Source: an uncultured Anaerolineales bacterium
GTDB lineage: Bacteria; Chloroflexota; Anaerolineae; Anaerolineales; Villigracilaceae
Length of the DNA: 49,613 bases
Direction of reading: 5' to 3'
NCBI GenBank assembly: GCA_949319575.1
Contig: CASGHD010000157.1
Location: 1-49,613 of the forward strand
Part shown: in pieces, positions 1 to 8,410 of the stretch
How positions within the stretch are numbered: the first letter of the stretch is position 1
How the letters are laid out: each line of letters begins with the position of its first letter
The notes under the pieces: model-generated
Told to the model about the DNA's origin: nothing
Seen by the model: the letters and a program-made list of their open reading frames with translations, nothing else
The model's database searches: none
Translations under genes and position numbers: made by a program

Positions 1-1
1 T

Positions 2-91
2 ATTCACGAATACACGAATGCCTCGATAGACTCAACACAAGCGCGCGAATGCCCGGCGCGAATTCGAGTATTCGTGGTTTTTATTCGTGGA
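2..91. repeat. octad-type dyad repeat at left edge
   Basis: Two 8-nt units, ATTCACGA and ATACACGA, stand in tandem at 2-17. Their complements, two copies of ATTCGTGG, stand at 70-77 and 83-90. Together they form an imperfect inverted repeat. No coding sequence covers it. The element may continue past the left edge of the window. Confidence 0.6.
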
Positions 92-137
92 TGGTTTGGG
101 GCGCTATGAGCCTCGATAGCGACTTTGCGTTGTAATA

Positions 138-381
138 CTAATCTACGCTAATCCTCGCGAATTTTTTAATGACTCGCCTTACGCACTTTGAGCCTTTAAA
201 CCATAAAGCATGTCACCCTGAGCGATAGCGAAAGGTCTCTTACACCGTGACAGAGATTCTTCGCGAAGTTTATCCTGAGTTTATCGAAGGGCTCACACCG
301 TCCCGAAGCGGTGTCCCTTCGGGAGGATGACATTGCGTAAGGTGAGTTAATGATTAGCGTAGATTGGCGAAGATTAGCGGA
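138..381. repeat. decad inverted array, interrupted by an insertion
   Basis: The left arm holds the 10-nt units CTAATCTACG and CTAATCCTCG (138-157). The right arm holds GATTAGCGTA, GATTGGCGAA and GATTAGCGGA (352-381). The right units are reverse complements of the left type, and the spacing is exactly 10 nt. Removing 173-346 plus one copy of TTAATGA brings the arms together with a short A/T loop. This indicates an older hairpin element split by a later insertion. It lies directly upstream of glmU. Confidence 0.75.
173..346. mobile_element. MITE-like insertion with 7-bp target duplication
   Basis: Terminal inverted repeats at 173-185 and 334-346 match at 12 of 13 positions. They abut a perfect direct repeat TTAATGA at 166-172 and 347-353. 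Inside lies a further dyad, 211-332, beginning TGTCACCCTGAG and ending GGATGACA. This inner dyad belongs to a dispersed family whose translation reads like HPEG/HPERSEG. There is no transposase gene, so the element would need help in trans. It sits in the loop of the decad array, so it is younger than that array. Confidence 0.75.
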
Positions 382-410
382 TTAACTTCGATTGAATAAA
401 TGAGGAGCGT

Positions 411-1775
411 ATGAAAGTTACTGCTGTGTTGCTTGCGGCGGGGCAGGGGACTCGCATGAAATCATCTCTGCCGAAAGTGCTGCATCCATTGTGCGGCAAG
501 CCGATGGTGTGGTATGTGCTTGAAGCATTGAAACAAGCCGCTACCGAAACGCCGGTCGTGGTGATCGGGCATGGCGCGGACGAGGTGAAAAAATATTTGG
601 GGGATTCGGCGGATTGTGTTTTGCAGGAACCGCAACTCGGCACCGGTCACGCGGCGATGCAAGCCGAGTCTCTGCTCAAAGGCAAGACGGATTTGGTTAT
701 CATCACCTACGCGGATATGCCTCTCTTGCGCGGCGAGACGTTCACGCGACTCGTGGAAACTCAACGCCTCAACTCTGGACCGTTCAGCCTGGTCACTGTT
801 TTTGCAGACGATCCTCGCGGCTTCGGGCGGATTCTGCGTAACGCAGATGGGACAGTCTCCGCCATCGTCGAGGAATACGTTGCCACGCCGGAACAGCAAA
901 AGATAAAAGAGTTGAACGTCGGCGCGTATTGCTTCAAAGCAGACTGGCTATGGGAGGCGCTGCATCGCATCCCGAAGAATGAGAAAAAAGGCGAATATTA
1001 CCTGACCGACGTGGTTGAACTGGCTGTGAAAGAAAATTTGCCCGTGCAGGCTGTTGTCCACGATGATTTTAGCGAGGCGATTGGAATCAACACGCGCATC
1101 CATCTTGCCGAAGCCGAAGCCGCCATGCGGATGCGAATCAATCGCGAACACATGTTGAACGGCGTGAGTATGACCGATCCCGCTTCCACGTATATTGACG
1201 CGGGCGTGAGAATCGGCAAAGATACGACGATTATGCCGAACACGTATCTTCATGGCGCAACGGAGATCGGCGAAGGGAATGTGATCGGACCGAACACGAT
1301 CATCCGCGATGCAAAGATTGGGAATCGGTGCAAAGTCCTCGCCTCTGTGCTGGAAGGCGCGGTGATTGAAGATGACGTGGACATGGGTCCGTTTGCGCGG
1401 TTGAGGAAGGGGGCGCATTTGAAGAGTCGCGTCCACATGGGGAACTTCGGCGAGGTGAAAGATTCCACGCTGGAAGAGGGCGTGAAGATGGGACACTTCT
1501 CGTATATCGGCAACGCCAAAATCGGCGCGAACACGAACATCGGCGCAGGGACGATCACTGCCAACTATGACGGCGAGAACAAACTCCCGACGGAGATCGG
1601 CGAGGATGTGTTCCTCGGCGTGGACACGATGCTGGTCGCTCCGCTGAAACTCGGCGATGGCGCGCGCACGGGCGCAGGCGCAATCGTGACGAAGAATGTC
1701 GCAGAAGATACGCTCGTTGTCGGTATGCCCGCGCGTGCCATCAAGAAAGTGGATAGAAAGAAAAAGAAAGGATAA
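411..1775 (+). CDS. glmU: bifunctional GlmU (GlcNAc-1-P uridyltransferase / GlcN-1-P acetyltransferase)
   Basis: GlmU makes UDP-N-acetylglucosamine by acetylating glucosamine-1-phosphate and then transferring UMP to it, in the cytoplasm. The 454 residues are full length. The N-terminal nucleotidyltransferase motif LAAGQGTRM is at residues 7-15, followed by the K of LPKVLHPL. From about residue 250 the sequence turns into left-handed beta-helix hexapeptide repeats. It carries the GPFARLR segment, the acetyltransferase histidine in GHFSYIG and the NIGAGTITANYDG loop. GAGGAG lies 6 nt before the ATG and fixes the start. Cdd and recO follow on the same strand after repeat-filled gaps. Confidence 0.97.
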   Translation: MKVTAVLLAAGQGTRMKSSLPKVLHPLCGKPMVWYVLEALKQAATETPVVVIGHGADEVKKYLGDSADCVLQEPQLGTGHAAMQAESLLKGKTDLVIITYADMPLLRGETFTRLVETQRLNSGPFSLVTVFADDPRGFGRILRNADGTVSAIVEEYVATPEQQKIKELNVGAYCFKADWLWEALHRIPKNEKKGEYYLTDVVELAVKENLPVQAVVHDDFSEAIGINTRIHLAEAEAAMRMRINREHMLNGVSMTDPASTYIDAGVRIGKDTTIMPNTYLHGATEIGEGNVIGPNTIIRDAKIGNRCKVLASVLEGAVIEDDVDMGPFARLRKGAHLKSRVHMGNFGEVKDSTLEEGVKMGHFSYIGNAKIGANTNIGAGTITANYDGENKLPTEIGEDVFLGVDTMLVAPLKLGDGARTGAGAIVTKNVAEDTLVVGMPARAIKKVDRKKKKG

Positions 1776-1868
1776 TGTCGTTGCGAGGGCGATGCTCTTC
1801 CGCCCGAAGCAATCTCCTCGTCGTTGCGGGGATTGCTTCTTTAGGCTGAAGCCATCCTCGCAACGACG
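1776..1868. repeat. dispersed dyad repeat between glmU and cdd
   Basis: Arms TGTCGTTGCGAGG (1776-1788) and its complement at 1856-1868 match at 12 of 13 positions. An inner GAAGCAATC is mirrored by GATTGCTTC. A second member of the family lies at 34560-34659. The repeat starts at the base after the glmU stop codon. It is open in frame with cdd, so a naive cdd prediction would start inside it. Confidence 0.8.
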
Positions 1869-1878
1869 TGTGAAACCT

Positions 1879-2289
1879 ATGACAACCACGCAACACGAAA
1901 AACAAACCCTCATTGATCTTGCAAACGAAGCGAGGAAGCGGGCTTATGTGCCGTACTCCAAGTATCCTGTCGGCGCGGCGTTGAAAACGAAAACGGGAAA
2001 AATGTACACCGGCGTCAACATCGAAAATGCCGCGTATCCGCAGACGATGTGCGCGGAACGCGTCGCCATTTTCAAAGCCGTGTCTGAAGGCGAAAAAGAA
2101 TTTGAAGTTATCTCTGTGGTGACAGACAACGGTGGTTCTCCCTGCGGTGGATGTCGCCAAGTAATGGCAGAGTTTGGTCTTGATACGATCGTTCTCATGG
2201 CAGATAAAAATGGAAATCTTGTGAAAGAAACAACCGTGAAAGAACTTCTGCCCGAAGCGTTTACGCCGGAGAAATTGGTAAACAAGTAG
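1879..2289 (+). CDS. cdd: cytidine deaminase
   Basis: This enzyme hydrolyses cytidine and deoxycytidine to uridine forms in pyrimidine salvage. The 136-residue protein has the family's usual length. The zinc and catalytic site is visible as CAERVAIFKA (Cys and the catalytic Glu) and PCGGCRQV (two more Cys ligands); N-terminal PYSKYPVGAAL is also typical. The frame stays open upstream to 1696, but that part is glmU overlap and palindromic repeat, so the ATG at 1879 is chosen. No strong Shine-Dalgarno is seen. The stop codon lies in the first unit of the octad array that follows. Confidence 0.93.
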   Translation: MTTTQHEKQTLIDLANEARKRAYVPYSKYPVGAALKTKTGKMYTGVNIENAAYPQTMCAERVAIFKAVSEGEKEFEVISVVTDNGGSPCGGCRQVMAEFGLDTIVLMADKNGNLVKETTVKELLPEAFTPEKLVNK

Positions 2290-2373
2290 ACAAGAAAACA
2301 AGGAGACAGGTAGACACGGAAACAAGTAAACACGTACACACGTGTTTACTTGTATACCTGTTTACGTGTATAC
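2284..2373. repeat. inverted octad array between cdd and recO
   Basis: Seven 8-nt units in perfect register occupy 2284-2339. All end in AC, for example AAGTAGAC and AAGTAAAC. Four mirrored units of type GTGTTTAC follow at 2342-2373. The centre forms a perfect 14-bp stem (2322-2335 with 2340-2353) with a 4-nt loop. The cdd stop codon TAG (2287-2289) is part of the first unit, and recO starts 12 nt after the last. There is no T-run after the stem, so it is not a standard terminator. Confidence 0.85.
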
Positions 2374-2385
2374 GTTCTTCCCCCC

Positions 2386-3150
2386 ATGCCCCAACCAAAA
2401 TTCCGTTCCCTGCGCGTGGATGCGGTGGTGCTTCGTCACAGTGATTATGGCGAAGCCGACCGACTGCTCACGCTGTACACGCGTCAACGCGGCAAGATGC
2501 GTGTCATTGCCAAAGGCGCGCGCAAGATCGCCTCGCGCAAAGCGGGTCACATCGAACCGTTCACGCATGTCAAACTGCAACTCGCCGCCGGGCGCGACAT
2601 GTTCATCCTCACCCAAGCCGACACGGTGGATGCCTATCTGCCTCTGCGTGACGATCTGATCCTGACGAGTCACGCCGCGTATGTATTGGAATTGCTGGAT
2701 CGCTTTACGTATGAAGATGAAACCGAAAACGCGACGATCTTCCGCCTGTTGACGGAAACCCTCTCCCGCCTCGCCTCCAATGCGGACGTGTGGCTGGTCC
2801 TCCGTTTTTACGAGATGCGCCTGCTCGACCAGCTCGGCTTTCGCCCGCAACTCTTCGAGTGTGTCAACTGCGGACGCGCGATTCAACCCGAAGACCAATT
2901 CTTCTCGTTCGGCGCGGGCGGCGTGATCTGTCCGCGCTGTGGGCAGGGATTGAAACATCTTCATCCTATTTCAGTGGAAGCGTTGAAATATCTTCGCCAT
3001 TTTCAACGGAGCAGTTACGCCGAAGCCTCGCGCGCGCGTCCTGATGCCGATGCGCAACGTGAAACCGAATCCCTGATGCAGGGATATTTCACCTATCTAC
3101 TCGAACGCGAATTAAATACGCCCGGGTTTTTGAAGAAAATCAGAGCGTAG
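2386..3150 (+). CDS. recO: DNA repair protein RecO
   Basis: RecO helps load RecA on SSB-coated single-stranded DNA in the RecFOR pathway. The 254 residues have the family's length. An N-terminal OB-fold starts with [21 protein letters not shown], and a helical part contains the zinc-ribbon pairs CVNCGRA and CPRCGQG near residues 161-203. The open frame extends 12 codons upstream into the octad array. The ATG at 2386 starts a typical RecO N-terminus and is preferred. RecO would converge with the remnant comM fragment just downstream, which fits an ancestral recO-comM convergent arrangement. Confidence 0.93.
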   Translation: MPQPKFRSLRVDAVVLRHSDYGEADRLLTLYTRQRGKMRVIAKGARKIASRKAGHIEPFTHVKLQLAAGRDMFILTQADTVDAYLPLRDDLILTSHAAYVLELLDRFTYEDETENATIFRLLTETLSRLASNADVWLVLRFYEMRLLDQLGFRPQLFECVNCGRAIQPEDQFFSFGAGGVICPRCGQGLKHLHPISVEALKYLRHFQRSSYAEASRARPDADAQRETESLMQGYFTYLLERELNTPGFLKKIRA

Positions 3151-3218
3151 GGCGAGATATTTGACTTTATCGGTAATCGCCAAAAACCTATTGCGATGCT
3201 GATCGTGCAGCATCCCTG

Positions 3219-3312
3219 CCAAATGCGCGGATTGGATATCCTCGCTCCCTGCCAGATCCGCAATTGTGCGCGCCAGTTTGAGGATGCGATGATACGCGCG
3301 CGCGGACAAATT
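3219..3312 (-). pseudogene. displaced 3' fragment of comM
   Basis: Read on the minus strand, 3312-3219 encodes [13 protein letters not shown] and then a continuation to AHLA. This is the same stretch as the C-terminus of the intact comM at 13899-15452. By eye about 74 of 94 bases match. In-frame stops TAA and TAG precede the match, so it cannot be expressed as part of a longer protein. It lies in the same orientation as the intact gene's end. The two copies are therefore direct repeats bounding 3313-13898. Confidence 0.8.
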
Positions 3313-3352
3313 CTATTATCGCTCACTGCCCGCTTTTTTACGAAGTAGTGGT

Positions 3353-3358
3353 TATAAT
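3353..3358 (+). promoter_or_regulatory. -10 box TATAAT, 6 nt before the regulator start
   Basis: A consensus TATAAT ends 6 nt before the ATG at 3365, so transcription would begin at or next to the start codon. No convincing -35 is seen. This is one of five such placements in the window. Confidence 0.55.
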
Positions 3359-3364
3359 AAATTT

Positions 3365-6079
3365 ATGTCCACGCCAATTTTAGCCACTAAACTTTATGTT
3401 CCCACCCCTCGGCCTAAAATTGTTCCGCGCTCCCGCCTAATCGATCAACTGAACAAGGGTCTGCACGGGAAGATTACTCTCATCTCTGCTCCTGCCGGCT
3501 ACGGTAAAACTACATTGGTTAGCGAATGGATCGTTGGCAGCGGACGGCCAGCCGCCTGGTTGTCATTGGACGAAGGGGATAACGACCCTACACGCTTTAT
3601 GACTTATCTCATCACTGCCTTGCAGACGATTTTTTCGAGTATTGGAGCAGATGCGCTGCCTTTGCTTCAATCCGCTCAACCGCCACAGACCGAATCGGTT
3701 TTGACTATCCTGCTCAATGAAATTACCGCCATCCCAGAAAATTTCATCCTCGTCCTGGATGACTACCATGTGATTGAAGACACAGCGGTTGGGAATGCTC
3801 TCACCTTTTTGCTGGAACACCAGCCGCCACAAATGCATCTGGTGATCACCACTCGCGAAGATCCAAATCTTCCGCTGGCTCGTTTACGTGCTCGCGATCA
3901 ATTGACCGGACTGCGCGCCACAGACCTACGTTTTACAAACTCCGAAGCCGCCGAATTTCTGAATCAAGTCATGGGCTTAAACCTTTCAGCAGAAGACATC
4001 GCTGCCCTTGAATCTCGAACGGAAGGCTGGATTGCCGGACTGCAATTAGCCGCCATTTCCATGCAGGGATATAAAGATACCAGTAGTTTCATAAGATCTT
4101 TCACTGGCAGCCACCATTTCGTGCTGGACTATCTGGTTGAGGAGGTCCTGCGCCAGCAACCCGAAAATATCCAGAATTTCCTGCTATGTACATCCATCCT
4201 TGATCGCATGTGCGGTCCCCTTTGCGATGCTGTATTACTCGATTCTTCAAATTTCGGGCAGGATACTTTGGAGTATCTCGAACGTACCAACCTGTTCATC
4301 ATCCTCTTGGATAATGAGAGACGTTGGTACCGTTATCATCATCTCTTTGGAAGTTTACTGCGCCAGCGGTTGGAACAAAGTCGGAAGCCCGAAGAGATTG
4401 CCCCATATCATATCCGGGCTAGCGAATGGTATGAAAAGAACGGTGAACAGGCTCAAGCATTCAAACATGCTATCGCTACGGAGGATTACAGCAGGGCGGC
4501 GATGTTGGCTGAAAAGCACTGGCGGGGAATGAGTGAAAGTTTTCAGTATGCTGTCTGGCTTGGTTGGGCGAAGCAGCTACCGGAGGAGTTGATCCGCTCT
4601 CGTCCCATACTTTGCACACAGATCGCTTGGGGATATATGGATATCAGTGAAGTGGATGCCAGCGAGTCCCGTTTAAGAGATGCTGAACGGTGTCTGGAAG
4701 GTCCAGCGGACGAAATGGTTGTCGTGGTTGAAGAACAATTTCATGCCCTGCCAGCCAGAATTGCGATGGTCCGCACATACAATGCCCAATCTGTGGGCGA
4801 TTCTCCCGCCGCGCTGAAGTATGCAAAGCTGGCGATCAAACTTGCCCCTGAAGAAGATCATTTCTTGCGCGCCCAAACCAATGCGATTTTGGGAGGCACA
4901 TACTGGGCAAATGGCGATCTAGATGCCGCTTGCAAGTCCATGAGCGACTGGATCGAGAATGCACAGAGGGCTGGCAATTTTATGTTTGCCATTGCCAGCG
5001 CTTCTGGAAAAGCGGATATTCTGACGGAGCAAGGATATCTCCATGAAGCGTTAAAAACCTATCAACAATCCTTGCAACTTGCTTCAGAGCATGAAGCAGA
5101 GTCACAGCCGATCATTGCGCATCACCATCTGGGATTATCTCTGCTTTACAATGAAATGAGAGACGACGAATCTGCCGCGCAACACTTTCATAAGAGTTTG
5201 GAACTCGGTCAGCAATCTGTCTTGCGGGATTGGTCTTATCGCAAGTATCTTGCTCAGGCTCGATTGAAAGAGTCTGAGGGGGACCTGGACTCTGCGCTCT
5301 ACTTGTTGGATGACGCCCAACGCTTTTATGTCAGAACTCTCATCCCCGACACACGTCCCATAGATGCCATCAAGGCGAAGATATATCTCAAGCAAGGACG
5401 ATTGTCCAAGGCGCATGAGTGGGTAAGTAGGCATGAATTCTCAGTGGACAATGAACTTAGCTATTTGCGCGAGTTCGAATATATCACTCTGGCGCGGGTA
5501 CTGCTGGCCGACTATGAGGTTAATCGGAATGAACGCATTATTCAGGATGCATTGAGATTGCTGAAACGCCTATTGAAGGCGGCGGAAGACCAAAAAAGAA
5601 TGGGCAGCATTCTCGAGATTCTGATAGTGAAGGCTCTTGCTTATCATGCGCTTGGCAGCAAATCTGAGGTATTCGCCTCGCTGGAACATGCTCTGACCTT
5701 GGCGCAGACGGAAGGCTATATCCGAATCTTTGTGGGTGAAGGCAGCCACATGAGGGCATTACTATTGGATTTTAGGGCGTCAAGTGAAAAACAACCGCGC
5801 GGCAATAACCGCGAGCTGACGGGGTATGTAGATAAACTCCTGTCTGCCTTTACACAACCCAAAGATATACAGCAATCTAAATTAATCGAGCCGCTAAGTA
5901 AACGCGAACTGGAAATTCTGCAACTCATTGCCCAGGGACTCTCGAATCATGAGATTAGCAAGCGGCTGTTCCTCGCCTTGAATACGGTTAAAGGGCACAA
6001 TCGAATTATTTTTGACAAACTACAGGTCCAAAGACGCACCGAAGCCGTAGCACGCGCCCGCGAACTGGATCTGTTATAG
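3365..6079 (+). CDS. LuxR-family ATP-dependent (MalT/LAL-type) transcriptional regulator
   Basis: This 904-residue protein has the layout of large ATP-binding LuxR regulators. The N-terminal STAND-type NTPase carries Walker A APAGYGKTT near residue 43 and Walker B FILVLDDYH near residue 121. The middle is helical and TPR-like. The C-terminus has a LuxR helix-turn-helix, LSKRELEILQLIAQGLSNHEI followed by LNTVKGH. Such proteins bind an inducer through the TPR part and activate nearby genes. As the first gene of the island it probably controls the plus-strand genes after it. No Shine-Dalgarno is seen, in line with a leaderless mRNA. The inducer cannot be predicted. Confidence 0.9.
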   Translation: MSTPILATKLYVPTPRPKIVPRSRLIDQLNKGLHGKITLISAPAGYGKTTLVSEWIVGSGRPAAWLSLDEGDNDPTRFMTYLITALQTIFSSIGADALPLLQSAQPPQTESVLTILLNEITAIPENFILVLDDYHVIEDTAVGNALTFLLEHQPPQMHLVITTREDPNLPLARLRARDQLTGLRATDLRFTNSEAAEFLNQVMGLNLSAEDIAALESRTEGWIAGLQLAAISMQGYKDTSSFIRSFTGSHHFVLDYLVEEVLRQQPENIQNFLLCTSILDRMCGPLCDAVLLDSSNFGQDTLEYLERTNLFIILLDNERRWYRYHHLFGSLLRQRLEQSRKPEEIAPYHIRASEWYEKNGEQAQAFKHAIATEDYSRAAMLAEKHWRGMSESFQYAVWLGWAKQLPEELIRSRPILCTQIAWGYMDISEVDASESRLRDAERCLEGPADEMVVVVEEQFHALPARIAMVRTYNAQSVGDSPAALKYAKLAIKLAPEEDHFLRAQTNAILGGTYWANGDLDAACKSMSDWIENAQRAGNFMFAIASASGKADILTEQGYLHEALKTYQQSLQLASEHEAESQPIIAHHHLGLSLLYNEMRDDESAAQHFHKSLELGQQSVLRDWSYRKYLAQARLKESEGDLDSALYLLDDAQRFYVRTLIPDTRPIDAIKAKIYLKQGRLSKAHEWVSRHEFSVDNELSYLREFEYITLARVLLADYEVNRNERIIQDALRLLKRLLKAAEDQKRMGSILEILIVKALAYHALGSKSEVFASLEHALTLAQTEGYIRIFVGEGSHMRALLLDFRASSEKQPRGNNRELTGYVDKLLSAFTQPKDIQQSKLIEPLSKRELEILQLIAQGLSNHEISKRLFLALNTVKGHNRIIFDKLQVQRRTEAVARARELDLL

Positions 6080-6314
6080 CCACAACGCCACATTGCCCGC
6101 AAACCGATCTCAAGAACTACGCAGACACTAAAGGGGATTTAGCTAGCAGATTCTAAAGCCACAGCTCCAAAACTTTTCCCTAGCAGTATTTCAAGAACAA
6201 CACCCCCAAACAACACTTAAGTATCTATTCGTTAATACCTCCTTGTAGATAAACTCACTCTACATCGAACAAGTGGCGTGGACTGTAACGACCGACCACA
6301 AGAGGAACAACGTA

Positions 6315-7250
6315 ATGACGAATGGACGTAACCCAAAAACTGATCCGAGCCAGCCAATGCACTATGAGATCAGAATCAAGGGTCATCTGGGTGATCAATG
6401 GGCAGACTGGTTTGAGGGCATGCTCATCACCCTCGAAGAAAATGGCGACACACTGTTAAGTGGTCCCGTGATCGATCAGGCTGGGTTACATGGATTGCTA
6501 AAGAAAGTACGCGATCTTGGGATGACATTGCTATCGGTCAATCAATATCATTCAACCAAAGGAGAAAACATCATGGATACAAAAGATAACACATACAGAA
6601 CGACAGCAAAAGTAGTCGGTACGCTATATATTCTGGGCTTCGTTATGGGCATTGCGGGATCGGTACTTGGTACGCCCGGTCAGCTTGACACAGTTTCTGC
6701 CAGAAGCATGATGATCGCAATGGGTGCGTTGCTTTGGGTGATCGCTGCCGCTGGTGACGCTGCTCACGGGGTGATGATGTTCCCGATTATGAAGCAAAAT
6801 AGCGAGCGCGTCGCCCTCGGCTATTTCGGCGCTCGAATCGTCGAAGCCTCTGTTATTGCCGTCTCAGCGTTATTTATCCTACTCCAAATTCCGCTTGGTG
6901 CTGAGTTCCTAAAAGCCAGCGCATCCGAAACTTCCTCTCTTCAATCCCTGAGTGCACTGTTAGTACAGTCACAGGCCTACGCCTACCAGATTGGCATGGT
7001 CACTTTGGGTATGGCTGGCTTGACACTTTGCTACGGTTTCTACCAAGCAAAATTGGTTCCGCAGTTTTTTGTCATCTGGGGCTTCCTTGGGTACGTGAGC
7101 TTTTTGGGCGGATCTATTTTGGAAATCCTAGGCTTCAATCTACAACTGCTTCACACACTTCCAGGCGGATTATGGGAGATATCTGTTGGCGTGTGGCTGA
7201 TTGCCAAGGGATTGAATTCTTCTGCCTTCGGTTCTGAGTCTGCAAAATAA
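6315..7250 (+). CDS. small N-terminal domain joined to a DUF4386 membrane protein
   Basis: Residues 1-86 form a soluble segment starting MTNGRNPKTDP, with the core MHYEIRIKGHLGDQW and LLKKVRDLGMTLLSV. I cannot assign a function to it. From residue 87 (MDTKDNTYRT) the protein is a hydrophobic DUF4386-type protein with about six membrane segments. A complete Shine-Dalgarno and ATG stand at the junction (6561-6575). The parts are usually separate genes in my recollection, so this may be a stop-codon loss that fused neighbours, or one frame with two starts. The frame is open upstream to 6273. The ATG at 6315 has GAGG 10 nt before it. The gap 6080-6314 shows nothing else. Confidence 0.7.
   Translation: MTNGRNPKTDPSQPMHYEIRIKGHLGDQWADWFEGMLITLEENGDTLLSGPVIDQAGLHGLLKKVRDLGMTLLSVNQYHSTKGENIMDTKDNTYRTTAKVVGTLYILGFVMGIAGSVLGTPGQLDTVSARSMMIAMGALLWVIAAAGDAAHGVMMFPIMKQNSERVALGYFGARIVEASVIAVSALFILLQIPLGAEFLKASASETSSLQSLSALLVQSQAYAYQIGMVTLGMAGLTLCYGFYQAKLVPQFFVIWGFLGYVSFLGGSILEILGFNLQLLHTLPGGLWEISVGVWLIAKGLNSSAFGSESAK
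6561..6575 (+). promoter_or_regulatory. internal ribosome site and start for the DUF4386 part
   Basis: AAAGGAG is followed 7 nt later by ATG at 6573, in frame with the longer reading frame. This would allow the membrane domain to be made alone (226 residues) as well as in fusion. Confidence 0.65.
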
Positions 7251-7262
7251 AACCAAGTAGGG

Positions 7263-7310
7263 GCGACCCGTCCGTATTGTTACGCTGGATTGACGTTATG
7301 GGCGGGTCGC
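7263..7310. repeat. short intergenic inverted repeat
   Basis: GCGACCCG (7263-7270) is mirrored by CGGGTCGC (7303-7310) with 32 nt between them. This fits a common environmental repeat type reading GTAGGGGCGACCC. It fills most of the 91-nt gap before the oxidoreductase gene. Confidence 0.5.
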
Positions 7311-7341
7311 TCAGACAAAAACAAAAAACAGGAATAATCCA

Positions 7342-8319
7342 ATGAAAGCAATTGTAAATACCCAATACGGCTCGCCCGACGTTCTACAACTCAAAGAGAT
7401 CGAGCGACCCACCCCCACGGATGATGAAGTCCTGGTAAAAGTTTATGCAGTATCCGTAAATTCCGCCGACCTCCATCTCCTCAGGGCTGACCCGTTTCTG
7501 ATCCGCCTGAGTTCTGGACTATTCAAACCCAAAAACAAAATACTCGGATCCGACATTGCGGGACGGGTTGATGTAGTTGGCAGTAACGTAAAGCAGTTTA
7601 AGGTGGGTGATGAAGTATTCGGGGACATATCCGCGTGTGGTTGGGGTGGGTTTGCCGAGTATGCATGTGCTCGTGAAGATGCATTCGCGTTGAAGCCGGC
7701 CAATCTATCGTTTGAGGAAGCCGCAGCGGTACCGATGGCAGCAGTCACTGCCCTGCAAGGTATTCGCCATGCCGGAGGGATTCAACCCGGGCAAAAGGTT
7801 TTAATCAATGGAGCTTCTGGCGGTGTGGGTTCATTTGCAGTGCAGCTTGCCAAATCCAGTGGGGCTGAAGTGACTGCCGTGTGCAGTACCAGGAACGTGG
7901 AAATGGCTCGTTCGCTCGGCGCAGACCATGTCATTGATTACCTCCAGGAAGATTTCACAAAAAATGGAAAACAATACGATCTGATCCTTGCCACGAACGG
8001 AGACCGCTCGATTTCAGATTATAGACGTGCATTAAGTCCCAAGGGGATATATGTTCAGACCGGTGGTTCCATGAGGCAAATGTCTCAGGCGATGATTCAG
8101 GGGCCATGGATTTCAAAGACCGGGAGCCAGAAAATGGGGAACATGGGAGTCGCGAAACCCAACCAAAACGATCTGGTCATTCTGAAAGAACTTCTTGAAG
8201 CTGGCAAGGTAAAGTCTGTGATTGATAGAACTTACCCGTTAAGCGAAGTTGCTGACGCAATCCGCTATCTTGAAGAAGGACATGCCCGGGGAAAAGTCGT
8301 TATCACTGTTGGCGCCTAA
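7342..8319 (+). CDS. NAD(P)-dependent alcohol dehydrogenase (MDR, quinone oxidoreductase-like)
   Basis: A 325-residue medium-chain dehydrogenase/reductase. It has a GroES-like N-terminal domain (MKAIVNTQYGSPDVLQL, ILGSDIAGRVDVVG, VGDEVFGD) and a Rossmann domain with GASGGVGSFAVQLAK near residue 155. The Cys/His zinc ligands of classic alcohol dehydrogenases are absent. It therefore resembles the zinc-free NADPH:quinone reductase or RTN4IP1-like branch, which reduces enones, quinones or aldehydes. The substrate is not predictable. CAGGA lies before the ATG. It lies between the DUF4386 gene and a hydrolase on the same strand. Confidence 0.88.
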   Translation: MKAIVNTQYGSPDVLQLKEIERPTPTDDEVLVKVYAVSVNSADLHLLRADPFLIRLSSGLFKPKNKILGSDIAGRVDVVGSNVKQFKVGDEVFGDISACGWGGFAEYACAREDAFALKPANLSFEEAAAVPMAAVTALQGIRHAGGIQPGQKVLINGASGGVGSFAVQLAKSSGAEVTAVCSTRNVEMARSLGADHVIDYLQEDFTKNGKQYDLILATNGDRSISDYRRALSPKGIYVQTGGSMRQMSQAMIQGPWISKTGSQKMGNMGVAKPNQNDLVILKELLEAGKVKSVIDRTYPLSEVADAIRYLEEGHARGKVVITVGA

Positions 8320-8410
8320 TCACAAAACCAGGCAGGCGCTGAAGAATAGGTTTCAACGAAGCAAAGACACACGACTGAAAGAAAAGTTGAAAAATAAAAG
8401 AGGAAAGATA

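Noticed and set aside
1696..1878. N-terminal extension of cytidine deaminase
   Set aside because: The added codons come from the glmU end and a palindromic repeat; the family length fits the start at 1879.
948..1913. Long open frame on the minus strand opposite glmU
   Set aside because: It lies entirely against a well-conserved gene, has no recognisable domain and a His/Arg-rich composition typical of a shadow frame.
2322..2353. Intrinsic terminator between cdd and recO
   Set aside because: The 14-bp stem lacks a following T-run and is the centre of the octad array, so it is listed as a repeat.
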